The notes: generated by a model from the letters alone, not told the origin. A stretch of 36,415 nucleotides of DNA from Micromonosporaceae bacterium (GCA_020027875.1 JAHRHA010000104.1:1-36415), one strand, 5' to 3'; positions 26,401 to 33,931 are shown, counted from the stretch's first letter. Translations and numbers: made by a program.

Positions 26401-26844
26401 GAGCGCGGTCGCGAGCACCGTCTGCAGGAGCGCTCCGACATCCGTGAGGACAGCCGCACCGCCGATGCGAGCGAGATTCTCAGCCTCGGCGACCGCCGCG
26501 CCGGCGCCAGGAGGCTGCGGCAGCGAGACCGCGGCGAGCGTGTCGATGAGCGAGCTGACGCCTTTCCACGCCTGTCCGACCGGTGCGACGAGCTTCATCC
26601 AGTCCAGCTGGCCCGACGTCAGTTCGGTGACGGCCGACTCGATCGCACTCGTGATCTGTGCGATGTCGCCGGCGCTGCCCTTGAGGGCGTTCACGGCAGT
26701 GTCGGCCGCGTCGCCGGCGAGGCCGAAGCGTGCGACCAGCTCCCGGATGCGCGACTCATCGGCCAGTGCCTGTGTGAAGCCATCGATGGTGCGCGTCAGC
26801 AGGGCCGCAGCAGCACCGTCCAGGCGCCGCGCGTCAGTGGGCAC
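23485..26844 (-). CDS. Operon gene 1: DUF6603-like large beta-rich protein
   Basis: The product is 1119 residues from a GTG at 26844. The first 170 residues are helical (LTRTIDGFTQALADESRIRE...). The rest is dominated by short repeated beta-strands rich in Gly, Val, Ile and Phe, for example GTVRVALPSPDTAIIDIRAN and SASFAPSPVLSIRAEAYFAV-like sections. This alternation resembles a long beta-sheet or barrel-like fold and fits my recollection of DUF6603 proteins. The sections GGFHPKYDGP and FDGDDLLGIRVAMLLEGPGHW are also typical. There is no signal peptide. It is the first gene of the unit and probably sets its expression. The function is unknown. Confidence 0.83.
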   Translation of the reverse strand: MPTDARRLDGAAAALLTRTIDGFTQALADESRIRELVARFGLAGDAADTAVNALKGSAGDIAQITSAIESAVTELTSGQLDWMKLVAPVGQAWKGVSSLIDTLAAVSLPQPPGAGAAVAEAENLARIGGAAVLTDVGALLQTVLATALDDAIRGLSPSAWALLRGTGLSAPDLPIFELIQSLMDHPLAFLWKRVKTLRRTIDITVAGILSGVRTSSIVAIPVTDEPLPAELAAAAPDAAILVQRVILRFAADAYDEPFPLTVELYGTSADPPGFAAAVVRIPGITQPLQLGSVAKLTVDGSQDVGLAITGWGSVAPFGITPKVALGMDPATTTWAFGDPGSLRIEFGQPVLEATLDTASGVWGVRAGFGTLEATLSGAFLGPVLGSVLPSQGIKLQGSFVVVVDEHGVHFEGGVGFSVTWPNTLRLPGISITDISTTITTSSGGVELGTAGSIAVAIGPLDVSITGLGLTVPITVRSDGGGNIGLLDIAAPTIKTPTGIGVSIDSPVITGGGFLAFTDDGAEGALELALKLGATQLTVRAVGVFGFVDSSISFIVIISVSFQPGIELFLGLQLTGVGGILGLNRTLDSNALADLVRAGKLEDIMFPDDLAARAAEIIASVKNAFPVRRGQYVIGPILQLGWGRPTPFVTISVGLVFTFPDPVVGAIIGTVRVALPSPDTAIIDIRANFVGIIDFSTGDLYFGASLVKSRIAMFEIRGDLVLQAGSQGFIFSAGGFHPKYDGPRPKGDLQRLSVSFAPSPVLSIRAEAYFAVTAATVQFGGALSVTAKIGPFGARGSLTADVLIHTQPSFSFLAEITGHFALTFDGDDLLGIRVAMLLEGPGHWHARAHVSVDILFFSVSGTLDIEWGDSEAPLTAGPAIDVAQKVLEALAGPATADAADAKAGWTAVAPAAGSEVVRVRDRAQGLHPLGSVRVSQTVAPLGVALDRFGTNPVAGPNPVALSVASSGLPSTETTESFPSAQYFDLSDDERLSKEAFVAMTSGVVVQDLAWRVGKTISVDVVYEEEIGEPAPDRPRRFATVDETIFQWNHLGAAGAAHTAQLHQPAALGIRVADPAYVVASSDAGPIDPSFGAARDVLRFSIVRDADVAVFADYEAGLMQR

Positions 26845-27143
26845 TCACCGGCCGAGCACTCGCTGAGATCAGCATGTAAGCCCCCGAGAGCCGCTGAACT
26901 GCCCGGACGCGATCACGGTACCACTCTGGCGCTTCGGGCGAAACGGCACCTGTGGGACGCGATCCGCTCACCCACGAGCACACCGGTGACTCAGATGGAT
27001 GCCGTCGAGCCTGTGGATAGTTCGGAGCGGACCACCGTCAGTCAATTGAAGACGGATTTGCAGTCGGACCGCCCCGAAGCTGTGACCAGCAACGACGCTC
27101 CGCCAGCATCGCCATTGACGCCATTTGGCGCCTTGGATGGATA
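26845..27143 (-). promoter_or_regulatory. Upstream region of the seven-gene operon
   Basis: No gene fits here. On the minus strand a candidate promoter is TTTCGC (complement of 26938-26943), 17 bases, then TACCGT (complement of 26915-26920), which lies about 70 bases before the GTG of gene 1. It resembles a relaxed actinobacterial housekeeping promoter with a TGG before the -10 box. The match is weak and could be chance. No operator palindrome or riboswitch is evident. Confidence 0.3.
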
Positions 27144-27749
27144 TCAGGTCACGTGTCGGGGCAGAAACCAGATCAGCAGCATGACGGTGGACACTGCGGC
27201 CAGCGAGCCGAAGGCGGCGAACACGGCCAACCGGAGTTGGTTCGCGGCAATGGGGGCGTTATTGCGGTACTTCTGGTACCAGTGCCGCAGGGCCGCCTTG
27301 TCATCCACCGTCACCGGATGAGGCCAGCCATAGGCAGCCCGGTAACCGAAAATCAATGCAGTCGCGGCCGCCGCCAGCCCCATGAGCAGCACTGCGGCGA
27401 CCAGCCATTTGGATCCGGTACTTAGCCCATTCAGCGCGTCCTTGGCCACGGCAACGCCGGTTAAAGAGAAGAGACCGTAGATAGCGGTCACGGCACCGAG
27501 CCACTTTTCGGCTGCGCCCTGGATCCGCTTGTCCTGGCTCGCCTGTGCCTCGTTGAGCGCCGTCGCCGCCGGAAGCAGGGTCAGGTCCTGCTCGGCCCTC
27601 AACCGGTACGAACTGTCCGCCTGCCGGGTTATCGTGCCCAGCCAATACCGACCACAGCCCGCACGCACGCCGTCCGGCCACTCGTGGTTGATCCGACAAT
27701 TGCAGATGATCTGGCGGGTCAGCTCCGCAACCGGTTCCTCGGCCTCCAT
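27144..27749 (-). CDS. Membrane protein of unknown function
   Basis: The product is 201 residues. A Cys-containing N-terminal part (IICNCRINHEWPDGVRAGCG) with about 80 soluble residues is followed by three hydrophobic segments: WLGAVTAIYGLFSLTGVAVA, WLVAAVLLMGLAAAATALIF and LAVFAAFGSLAAVSTVMLLIWF. This suggests a small inner-membrane protein with a soluble domain at the N-terminus. The ATG at 27749 has no strong ribosome-binding site. It lies upstream of the seven-gene operon on the same strand but 299 bases away, so it is probably separate. I do not recognise the family. Confidence 0.65.
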   Translation of the reverse strand: MEAEEPVAELTRQIICNCRINHEWPDGVRAGCGRYWLGTITRQADSSYRLRAEQDLTLLPAATALNEAQASQDKRIQGAAEKWLGAVTAIYGLFSLTGVAVAKDALNGLSTGSKWLVAAVLLMGLAAAATALIFGYRAAYGWPHPVTVDDKAALRHWYQKYRNNAPIAANQLRLAVFAAFGSLAAVSTVMLLIWFLPRHVT

Positions 27750-27798
27750 GGCCGACGGAGCGCCACCCTGCGGGTGCCGATAACACCATCCGCGCAGG

Positions 27799-28455
27799 TC
27801 ATGCGGCGTGTTCGTATTCGTGGATGATGCCGCGCAGGCGGTCGCGTCTGCGAATGGTGAGCCGCGTGATCGCCTCTGGATCGATGATTGGATCGGGCAG
27901 TGGTTGCAGCGGACTCGCGTTCGAGATGCCTCGATGGGGACGGAGGGCGTTGTAGTGCCGTTCGTACTGGCCCAGCGCGTACTGCAGGTGCGTCTGGTTC
28001 CAGATCAGGGTGCGGTCGAGTAGCTCGCGGCGGCAGCTCTGGATCCACCGTTCCATGATCGCGTTCATTCTGGGCACGCGGACGCCGCTGAGCACGACCT
28101 TGATCCCAGCGTCGGCAAGGATCGTGTCGAACGTGCCTGGGTACTTGCCGTCGCGATCACGGATGAGAGGCGTGCCCGGCAGCCCGCGTCATGCAGGTCC
28201 ATCGCAAGATTGCGCACGGCTTGAGTGACCACGCCGCGGTCGGGTGCGCGGTGACACCCACAATCCGAACCCGGCGGGTGGCGTGCTCGATGACCGCCAG
28301 GACGTACATCCGCTGCCCGGTCAGCGTCACGGCTTCGAAGAAGTCGGCCGCGAGGATGGCCTCAGCTTGGGAACGCAGGAACGCCGCCCAGGTCTGGCTG
28401 CTGGCCTGCTTGTCGGGGAGATCGCTGAAGATGCGCTACCCGCCGCGACCGGGCC
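27799..28455 (-). pseudogene. Integrase-core (IS481-like) transposase, frameshifted
   Basis: Read across frames, the minus strand gives AILAADFFEAVTLTGQRMYVLAVIEHATRRVRI, then QAVRNLAMDLHDAG, then RDRDGKYPGTFDTILADAG, then VRVPRMNAIMERWIQSCRRE and a tail with HYNALRPHRGI. These are the catalytic blocks of an rve transposase: the first Asp in ADFFE, the second in RDRDGKY, and the Glu in MNAIMERW. At least two single-base losses break the frame, near 28225 and 28180. The N-terminal DNA-binding part is missing. The element is dead and flanks the operon on the side opposite to the 11243-11539 fragment. Confidence 0.85.
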
Positions 28456-28712
28456 ACTGACGCTCTACCTCGACGACAGCTCGATCGCGGACCTGTGGAT
28501 CGGCCTGACCTGGGGTGGCCCCGCCTGACGGTCCAGCCGCGTTCGCCCGGACATGCTCGAACCGGTCGGTGCGTGCACCGCCGCTGCTGGCGATGATCGG
28601 CCGGCCGGCTGGCGTCGGCGTCGGGCCGACGCTGATCGCGCCAATTGAGTACGTCGATACTCTCGGTGGGTGGAGAACAAAGAGCCAGGACGTGAAGACC
28701 AAACTCGTCGGG

Positions 28713-29976
28713 CCTAGTGCGTTGACCACCACGGTGTGTCGGCGGATCTTTGTGACGTTCCGTGATAGAGATCGACGTCAGCCTGAGTCTTCGGAGGGTG
28801 TCGATGGCGGAACGGGTACGAGCCCGGCGACTATCCGATGAGGAGGGTCGTCAGCTCCAGCAGATCGCGCGTCGCGGCAAGCACGGATCGGTCCGGGTCC
28901 GCCGCGCATTGATCATCATGGCGTCGGCCAGCGGTACCCCGGCGCCGGCCATTGCGCGGCTGGTCCAGGCCGACGAGGACACGGTCCGGCAGGTGATCCA
29001 CCGGTTCAACGAGATCGGCCTGGCCTGCCTGGACCCTCGGTGGGCGGGTGGCCGTCCCCGCCGAATCAGTCGTGACGAGACGGCCTACATCGTCGCGACC
29101 GGGTTGACCCGTCCGGAGAAGTTGGGCATGCCGTTCACCCGGTGGAGCGTGCGGAAGCTGGCCGATTACCTGGCCGCCAACCCGGTTCGGATGGTCACCA
29201 TCGGTCGGGAACGGCTGCGGCAGATCCAGCGCCGGCAGAAGGTGTCCTTCCAGCGGACCCGGACGTGGAAGGAGTCCACCGACCCGGAGCGCGAGGGCAA
29301 GCTGGACCGCATCGAGGCGATCACCACCGCTTTCCCGGAGCCGTGCTTCGCGTTCGACCAATTCGGACCCTTGTCGATCCGGCCTCACCACGGCGGCGCT
29401 TGGGCGCGATGGTGCGAGTCCATACGGTTGCCGGCCACCTACCGGCGTACCCACGGCATCCGCTACTTCCACGGCTGCTACAGCCTCGGCGACGACCAAC
29501 TCTGGGGCGTAACCCGCCGCCGCAAGGGCGGCGACCACACCCTCGCCGCGTTGAAGACGATCCGCGCCACCCGACCCGACGGAGCGCCGATCTACGTCAT
29601 CCTCTACAACCTGTCAGCCAACAAGACCGCACCCATCCTGGCCTGGGCCAAGAAGCACAAAGTCGAGCTGTGCTTCACCCCGACCAACGCGTCCAGGGCC
29701 AACCCGATCTCCCAGTTCGGCCCGCTACGCACCTTCACGAACAGCGGCTCGAATCACCGCAACCACACCGTGCTCGCAGCCGCGATGCAGAACTATCTGC
29801 GCTGGCGCAACAAGAACGCCCGCCACTCCGACGTGCTCGCCGCCCAACGCCGCGAACGAGCCCGCATCCGCAGCGAACACCAACGCCGTCGGGGACGACC
29901 CAAAACCACACGGCAGCCCACCCTGCCCGCGGCCGCCTGACCACTGACACCGGCAAGGTATGTGGTCAACGCACTA
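28713..29976 (+). mobile_element. IS630-family insertion sequence with perfect ends
   Basis: CCTAGTGCGTTGACCAC (28711-28727) and GTGGTCAACGCACTAGG (29962-29978) are perfect 17-base inverted copies. IS630 elements insert at TA and duplicate it; the TA at 28713-28714 and 29975-29976 fits as the target duplication, giving an element of about 1.26 kb. The transposase it contains has lost catalytic residues, so the copy can move only if another copy supplies the enzyme. Confidence 0.8.
28804..29940 (+). CDS. IS630-family transposase with degraded catalytic site
   Basis: The product is 378 residues from the ATG at 28804, preceded by CGGAGGG; the frame opens earlier, at 28762, without such a site. 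The N-terminal HTH (PAPAIARLVQADEDTVRQVIHRF) and the linker (PFTRWSVRKLADYL) are intact. The first catalytic Asp is present (Asp185, CFAFDQFGPLS). At the second position the family has VILDNLSANKT, but here it is VILYNLSANKT (Tyr268). At the third the family has NPIEAQFGPL, but here it is NPISQFGPL, so the Glu is gone. The protein is full length but should be unable to cut DNA. Family consensus is from memory. Confidence 0.85.
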   Translation: MAERVRARRLSDEEGRQLQQIARRGKHGSVRVRRALIIMASASGTPAPAIARLVQADEDTVRQVIHRFNEIGLACLDPRWAGGRPRRISRDETAYIVATGLTRPEKLGMPFTRWSVRKLADYLAANPVRMVTIGRERLRQIQRRQKVSFQRTRTWKESTDPEREGKLDRIEAITTAFPEPCFAFDQFGPLSIRPHHGGAWARWCESIRLPATYRRTHGIRYFHGCYSLGDDQLWGVTRRRKGGDHTLAALKTIRATRPDGAPIYVILYNLSANKTAPILAWAKKHKVELCFTPTNASRANPISQFGPLRTFTNSGSNHRNHTVLAAAMQNYLRWRNKNARHSDVLAAQRRERARIRSEHQRRRGRPKTTRQPTLPAAA

Positions 29977-30142
29977 GGGAGGAACTCAGCCACCTCCGCC
30001 GAGTGCAGGCCAGCATGCCCGGCGAGCCATGGTCTACCGCGAAGCCGAGCATCTCCGCCGCGTAGGTCCAAGGGCCGTACGCGAGCGCCCGGCACGGCGC
30101 TGTTGCGTTGGTCGATCGCGTGATCAAGGCAGGCTGGATTGA

Positions 30143-30959
30143 TGAGACACGCAGCCGAAGCGGAAGCGGTCAAGGTCGCCACCCGGGTGCACAAGACGCT
30201 GACCTAGGAACGCACCCGCCACATGCTGCGGCTGCGCTACGCGCTACGGGAGTTCTTCCCGACCGCCCTCGCCGCGCTCGATGACCTGACCGCCCCGCAC
30301 GCGCTGGAGCTGCTTTGCCGCGCGCCCGACCCGGCGTCGGCGGCGGCGCTGTCGAGCACGCAGACCACCGCGGTGCTCAAGCGTGTCCGTCGCCATCACG
30401 CCGCCCCCCAAGGCCGAGGTGATCGCTGCCGCGCTGCGCGCCGAGCATCTCGGACAGCCGGCCGTGGTCACGGCCGCCTACGCGGCCACCGTGAGTGCCC
30501 GGGTCGCCATCCTGGCCACTCTCAACACCGAGACCAAGACCATGGAGAAGCTGGTCGAGGCGCATTTTGGCAAGCACCCGAACGCTGAGATCTACCTCAG
30601 CCAACCCGGCCTCGGCACCGCGCTCGGCCCCGGGTACTTGCCGAGTTCGGCGACGACAAACAGCGTTACGCCGACGCCACAGCCCGCAAGAACTACGCCG
30701 GCACCAGCCCGATCACCCGCCAGTCCGGCAAGAAGAAGCACGTGCTAGCCCGGTACGTGCACAACGACCGGCTCATCGACGCCCTCGGTCTGCAGGCCTT
30801 CGCCGCCCCCCGCGCCTCACCCGGCGGCGCCATCTACTACGACCAACTCCGTGCCCCGCGGCGTCGGCCATCACGCCGCGCTGCGTCAACACCGGCAACC
30901 AATACCACGAGAACACCGCCTGGGCGCACCAGCGGCAAGATCAACAAAGTGCGGCTTGA
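30143..30959 (+). pseudogene. IS110-family transposase remnant, multiply frameshifted
   Basis: Three plus-strand frames in turn read the C-terminal two thirds of an IS110 transposase: ERTRHMLRLRYALREFFPTAL, then EVIAAALRAEHLGQPAVVTA and HFGKHPNAEIYLSQPGLG, then YAGTSPITRQSGKKKHVLAR and YVHNDRLIDALGLQAFAA. The LSQPGLG and AGTSPITRQSGK sections are the hallmark of the Tnp domain, where the catalytic Ser sits. There is an in-frame TAG near 30207, frame changes near 30400, 30640 and 30850, and no N-terminal DEDD part. The tail reaches a stop at 30957-30959. The gene is dead. Confidence 0.85.
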
Positions 30960-31053
30960 CAACAAAGCTCATGGAATGTCTTCGGGTCGATGGATCACGT
31001 GGGCAGTCGAAATGCCGATACCTCGATGGCGGTGGCTGTGCCATCCTTCTGGC

Positions 31054-32334
31054 GTGCCACTCCTCGGCGGCGTACGCAGGGCGCTGTCACGGCGGTCGCC
31101 GCGACTGGCCCTGCCCGCGCTCGCGGCGATAGCGTCGCTCACCGCCGCAGTTCCGGCCAGCGCCGCGCCACCGGCACTGACGGCGGCGGTTGCGCCGGCG
31201 GCGAACGTGAGAGTGCATGCGAAGACGGTCGAGGTAGACTACGCGACCGAGCCGCAACGGTTCACCGTCGACTGTGGACCGGACGAGGAGGTGCTCAGCG
31301 GCGGCTACTCGGCGCCGGATCCGGCCGTCCGGGTCGTGTCCAGCTACCCCTCCAACCCGCAGGGTGTGGCCACCCCGGACGGCGCCCGCCCGCGATCCTG
31401 GACCGTCGGCGTGGCCCCCCTCGACGAAGAGGGGCCGCGCCCCCGGCTCAGCCTCGCCGCGACCTGCCTCGCCGGCGACGCCGGCGCGGCGTCCCGGGTG
31501 GCCGTGCTGACGCAGACCCGGGCCGAGTCGGCGTACTCGTTGACCGCCGACTGTCCCACCGGGACGGCACGCACCGGCGGCGGCCACGCGTCGCTGTGGC
31601 CGTCGGACTCGGACAACGCCGGCCTCGCGGTGGTGCGCAGCAGCTACCCCGTTGCCCGGGGCTGGCGCGTCGACGTCACCAACTCCCCCATCGAGGGACC
31701 GCTTCCGCCCACCGCCAGCGTGTACGCGGTATGCCTGGCGTCCGGTGACCTCGAGGTGGCCGAGCGGGAACCGGTCAACGTGGACCTGGTCGCCGGTCCA
31801 CCCGCGTGCGACGAGGTGTCCTGTGTGACGTCACGATCCGGCGTAAGAACGGTCCAATGTGGTGAAGGTCAACTGTTCGCCGGGGCCGGGTACCAGATCT
31901 CCGACCCGAGCCTGTCCCTCGACTCCGTGCGGATCGCCACGCCGGCCGCCGGGCCGGTGGTCGCCACGCCGGCCGCCGGGCCGGTGTGGACCGTGGTGGT
32001 ATCCGGGTCGACCCAGCTTCCTGCGACCGCGCAACCCACGCCGATCCGGATGGTGGTCCGCACGCTGCGCCTCGTCGCCGAGCCTGCCGTCAGCACCGCC
32101 GGGCCGGCCCCGACAACGGAGAACCCGGCGTTGCCGCCTCCCGAACTGCAGGCGCGATCGGACTTCTCGGTACTGGTCGGCGCGGGCTCGATCGTCCTGG
32201 CGTTGCTGTTGCTGTTGCTGCTGCTGGCGTTGCGGGCCTCGCGTCGCGGCGGTCGCCGTCGCCTCGCCGGCAGCGTCGAGGTCGTCGTGCGCGGCGTGCG
32301 CACCGGATACCGGATAGGCGGCGAGCGTCGGTGA
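31054..32334 (+). CDS. Secreted, C-terminally membrane-anchored protein of unknown function
   Basis: The product is about 426 residues if translated from the GTG at 31054 (MPLLGGVRRALSRRSPRLAL); an ATG at 31012 is possible but gives a longer basic leader. A signal peptide is clear: an Arg-rich start, LALPALAAIASLTAA, then ASAAP as a likely cleavage site. The mature part is beta-rich with paired Cys residues in similar repeats (VDCGPDEEVLSGGYS, ADCPTGTARTGGGHA, VQCGEGQLFAGAGYQ), so about three related domains. A C-terminal helix (VLVGAGSIVLALLLLLLLLA) and Arg-rich tail anchor it. It overlaps the next gene as GTGA. The function is unknown; surface exposure is inferred. Confidence 0.75.
   Translation: MPLLGGVRRALSRRSPRLALPALAAIASLTAAVPASAAPPALTAAVAPAANVRVHAKTVEVDYATEPQRFTVDCGPDEEVLSGGYSAPDPAVRVVSSYPSNPQGVATPDGARPRSWTVGVAPLDEEGPRPRLSLAATCLAGDAGAASRVAVLTQTRAESAYSLTADCPTGTARTGGGHASLWPSDSDNAGLAVVRSSYPVARGWRVDVTNSPIEGPLPPTASVYAVCLASGDLEVAEREPVNVDLVAGPPACDEVSCVTSRSGVRTVQCGEGQLFAGAGYQISDPSLSLDSVRIATPAAGPVVATPAAGPVWTVVVSGSTQLPATAQPTPIRMVVRTLRLVAEPAVSTAGPAPTTENPALPPPELQARSDFSVLVGAGSIVLALLLLLLLLALRASRRGGRRRLAGSVEVVVRGVRTGYRIGGERR
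31936..31989 (+). repeat. In-frame 27-base tandem duplication
   Basis: A 24-base unit starting GCCACGCCGGCC occurs at 31936-31959 and again at 31963-31986, with GTC between, giving a 27-base period. It encodes ATPAAGPVV then ATPAAGPVW within the secreted protein. The exact identity of the copies suggests a recent slippage event that kept the frame. Confidence 0.8.
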
Positions 32335-32936
32335 CCACGCTGCGCGAGATACTCTTCGGTGGTACCGGGCGGGCCGGCGAGCTTGCCGACCAGACCGAGC
32401 AGGCCGCCAACCGGCTGGTCGAGGCAGGTGCCGTGCCGGGCGGCAACAACGTCGCCCAAGCGGTCGTACGAAAAGCCGGCGAACTGCTCGACATCGAGAT
32501 CAGCGACGTGGTGGTCGGTGCGTGGCGGACCGGATCAGCGCTACTCGATGCCGCTCGCCAGACCCGGGCCGAACAAGGCACCTCCCAGGAGGTGACGCTG
32601 CACACGTACTCCTTCGGCTGGGACCAGGAGTCCGATGTGGAAGTGAACGTGAACCGGTTCACCATCGCCGAGATGACCCTCCTGGCCACGACCCAGGCTG
32701 ACCTCACGGCCCTCGCCGTGACTGTCCACAACGGATGCATCACTGCGGTGCACCACGGCAACCTCGACGTGTCGGCCGACGTTCGCGTGCGGATCAACGC
32801 AATGCGCACACCCAAGGGCGACACGGCCAGCGCGACCCGTCTGCCGCTGGGCGGCCTGACCCTGGCCGAAGGTTCCCGGACGGTCGACCTGCGCTACGAG
32901 GTGCGCCTGCCGGCGGCTGGCATCCCGCTGCTCTGA
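32331..32936 (+). CDS. Soluble protein of unknown function, partner of the secreted protein
   Basis: The product is 201 residues from a GTG at 32331 that overlaps the stop of the secreted-protein gene as GTGA, so the pair is translationally coupled. The N-terminal half is helical (LADQTEQAANRLVEAGAVPG, VVRKAGELLDIEISDVVVGA) and the C-terminal half is strand-rich (VTLHTYSFGWDQESDVEVNV, LTALAVTVHNGCITAVHHG). There is no signal or membrane segment. I do not recognise the family. Coupling to a surface protein with a cytoplasmic tail suggests the two interact, but this is inference. Confidence 0.7.
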   Translation: MTTLREILFGGTGRAGELADQTEQAANRLVEAGAVPGGNNVAQAVVRKAGELLDIEISDVVVGAWRTGSALLDAARQTRAEQGTSQEVTLHTYSFGWDQESDVEVNVNRFTIAEMTLLATTQADLTALAVTVHNGCITAVHHGNLDVSADVRVRINAMRTPKGDTASATRLPLGGLTLAEGSRTVDLRYEVRLPAAGIPLL

Positions 32937-33529
32937 CCGGCTCCGGCCCGGGTTTACGAGCGGTACACCGATGTCGATCGCTATCCATCGACTGCCACCT
33001 TGGCCGCGAAACCTCGAACTGTGGACGCGTAACACATTGGCGCTAGTCAGGCCTTTCGTACCTGCCGAACCTTGTCCGCACCATGATTAACTAGGACATA
33101 TGCATAGCGAATGGGGCGCCGCGGGTCGCGGCGAAGCGACGGCGGATTCGCTGTGGCGCCAACTGTGGCCCGAATAGCACCGCCGGCGCGCTCGCCCGAC
33201 AGGGTCGGACGGCTGTGAGCGTATGTTCGTCCGGTGCTAGACGGCGGCCCTATCTGTAGGTTGAGGGTCGTGCTGTCGCGCTGCGCGCTTCTCGGAATGA
33301 GCGTGCGATTGCCACCCTGGCGGCGGCGCAGCGGACACCGAAGTCGGGGTCCCGGTTGCCTGCCCTTCGTTACCAGATCGAAATACGCAACCTTCAGTGA
33401 AACATCGATGATCATAGCGTGCACCCTGGGTGCACGGCGCCGTGTAACCTGATCGAGAGATCCGGGCAAAGAGCAAGTAAATCGGGCATTAGTCACCACG
33501 CAAAGGTGACCAAACCCCTACAAGCGCTC
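32937..33529. other. Intergenic stretch before the att modules
   Basis: A 150-codon minus-strand frame (33047-33499) spans most of this stretch, but it is mainly Arg, Pro and Ser and has no recognisable domain or ribosome-binding site, so it was not called. No repeat or RNA gene is evident. It may contain decayed sequence from the integrative element that used the neighbouring attachment sites. Confidence 0.4.
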
Positions 33530-33645
33530 AAGCGATGAGGATTCAAACCCAGTATCGCCCACCAAGAAACTGCAGGTCAGAGGCCAGGCTTCGAGTTGGA
33601 GGCCTGGCCTTCGTGATCGCTTGACCGCAGCTTGACCGCGGGACG
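33530..33645 (+). other. Attachment-site-like module A (diverged)
   Basis: This module carries a T-arm-like piece ATTCAAACCC (33541-33550), CCACCA, AAGAAAC, CAGGTCAGAGGCC, a perfect hairpin, and then the direct repeat GCTTGACCGC twice (about 33616-33640). The same order recurs in module B, which contains a real tRNA 3' end. The 5' T-arm side is too degenerate to call a tRNA. Paired TTGACC repeats at this distance look like integrase arm-type sites, which is inference. Confidence 0.45.
33582..33609 (+). terminator. Hairpin in module A
   Basis: GGCCAGGC (33582-33589) pairs perfectly with GCCTGGCC (33602-33609) around a 12-base loop, followed by TTCG. It has the form of an intrinsic terminator with a weak U tract and lies where a tRNA transcript would end. 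Confidence 0.55.
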
Positions 33646-33829
33646 CGTCGTCATGAATGAACAGCAGATGGTCGTCGGCGGCACCCGGAGAATCATCGAC
33701 TTGCCTGCCGGACCTTCGAGTGAACACGGCGGCCGTCGACGTGGACGGCGCGGGGTCGGTCTGTCGCCCGTGTCGACGCCGGGCATGATGAGGTCGGCAG
33801 TGAGATCCAAGGGCGCTGATGAATGCCGG

Positions 33830-33875
33830 TGGGCTCATAACCCAGAGGTCCCAGGTTCAAATCCTGGCCCCGCTA
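33830..33875 (+). tRNA. tRNA-Met(CAT), 3' half only (integration scar)
   Basis: The sequence reads an anticodon arm TGGG-CTCATAA-CCCA, a variable loop, a T arm CCAGG-TTCAAAT-CCTGG, the acceptor strand CCCCGCT and a discriminator A. The anticodon is CAT. No D arm or 5' acceptor strand lies upstream. A 3' half tRNA without its 5' half is what integration of an element into a tRNA gene leaves at one end, so this is an att copy and not a working gene. No CCA is encoded. Confidence 0.8.
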
Positions 33876-33890
33876 CAAAGAAACACCAGG

Positions 33891-33931
33891 TCAAGGGCCC
33901 GGTTCTCGGAAGATCGAGAATCGGCCCTTGA
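33891..33931 (+). terminator. Long hairpin downstream of the tRNA fragment
   Basis: TCAAGGGCC (33891-33899) pairs with GGCCCTTGA (33923-33931), and inside it GGTTCTCG pairs with CGAGAATC apart from minor mismatches. The loop is GAAGAT. This is a stable hairpin of about 17 pairs and is probably the native terminator of the tRNA gene carried with the att site. Confidence 0.6.

Noticed and set aside
11564..26844. Contractile injection system or phage tail
   Set aside because: Large co-transcribed proteins raised the idea, but no sheath, tube, spike, baseplate or AAA assembly ATPase can be recognised among the seven products.
11564..26844. Non-ribosomal peptide or polyketide gene cluster
   Set aside because: There are no ketosynthase, condensation, adenylation or carrier motifs; no Ser-containing GGxS carrier site was seen.
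25618..27321. 567-codon plus-strand open frame opposite operon gene 1
   Set aside because: Arg/Glu/Asp-rich composition, no ribosome-binding site and no recognisable motif. The minus-strand frame is a clear protein.
30742..31053. N-terminal extension of the secreted protein
   Set aside because: The frame is open back to 30742, but this part is the tail of the IS110 remnant in one frame; the signal peptide begins at about 31054.
33047..33499. 150-codon minus-strand open frame
   Set aside because: Arg/Pro/Ser-rich composition, no ribosome-binding site and no recognisable domain.
33541..33566. A second tRNA gene in module A
   Set aside because: The T-stem does not pair, the base before TTC is A instead of G, and no anticodon arm is present; only a degenerate T-arm-like sequence with CCA remains.
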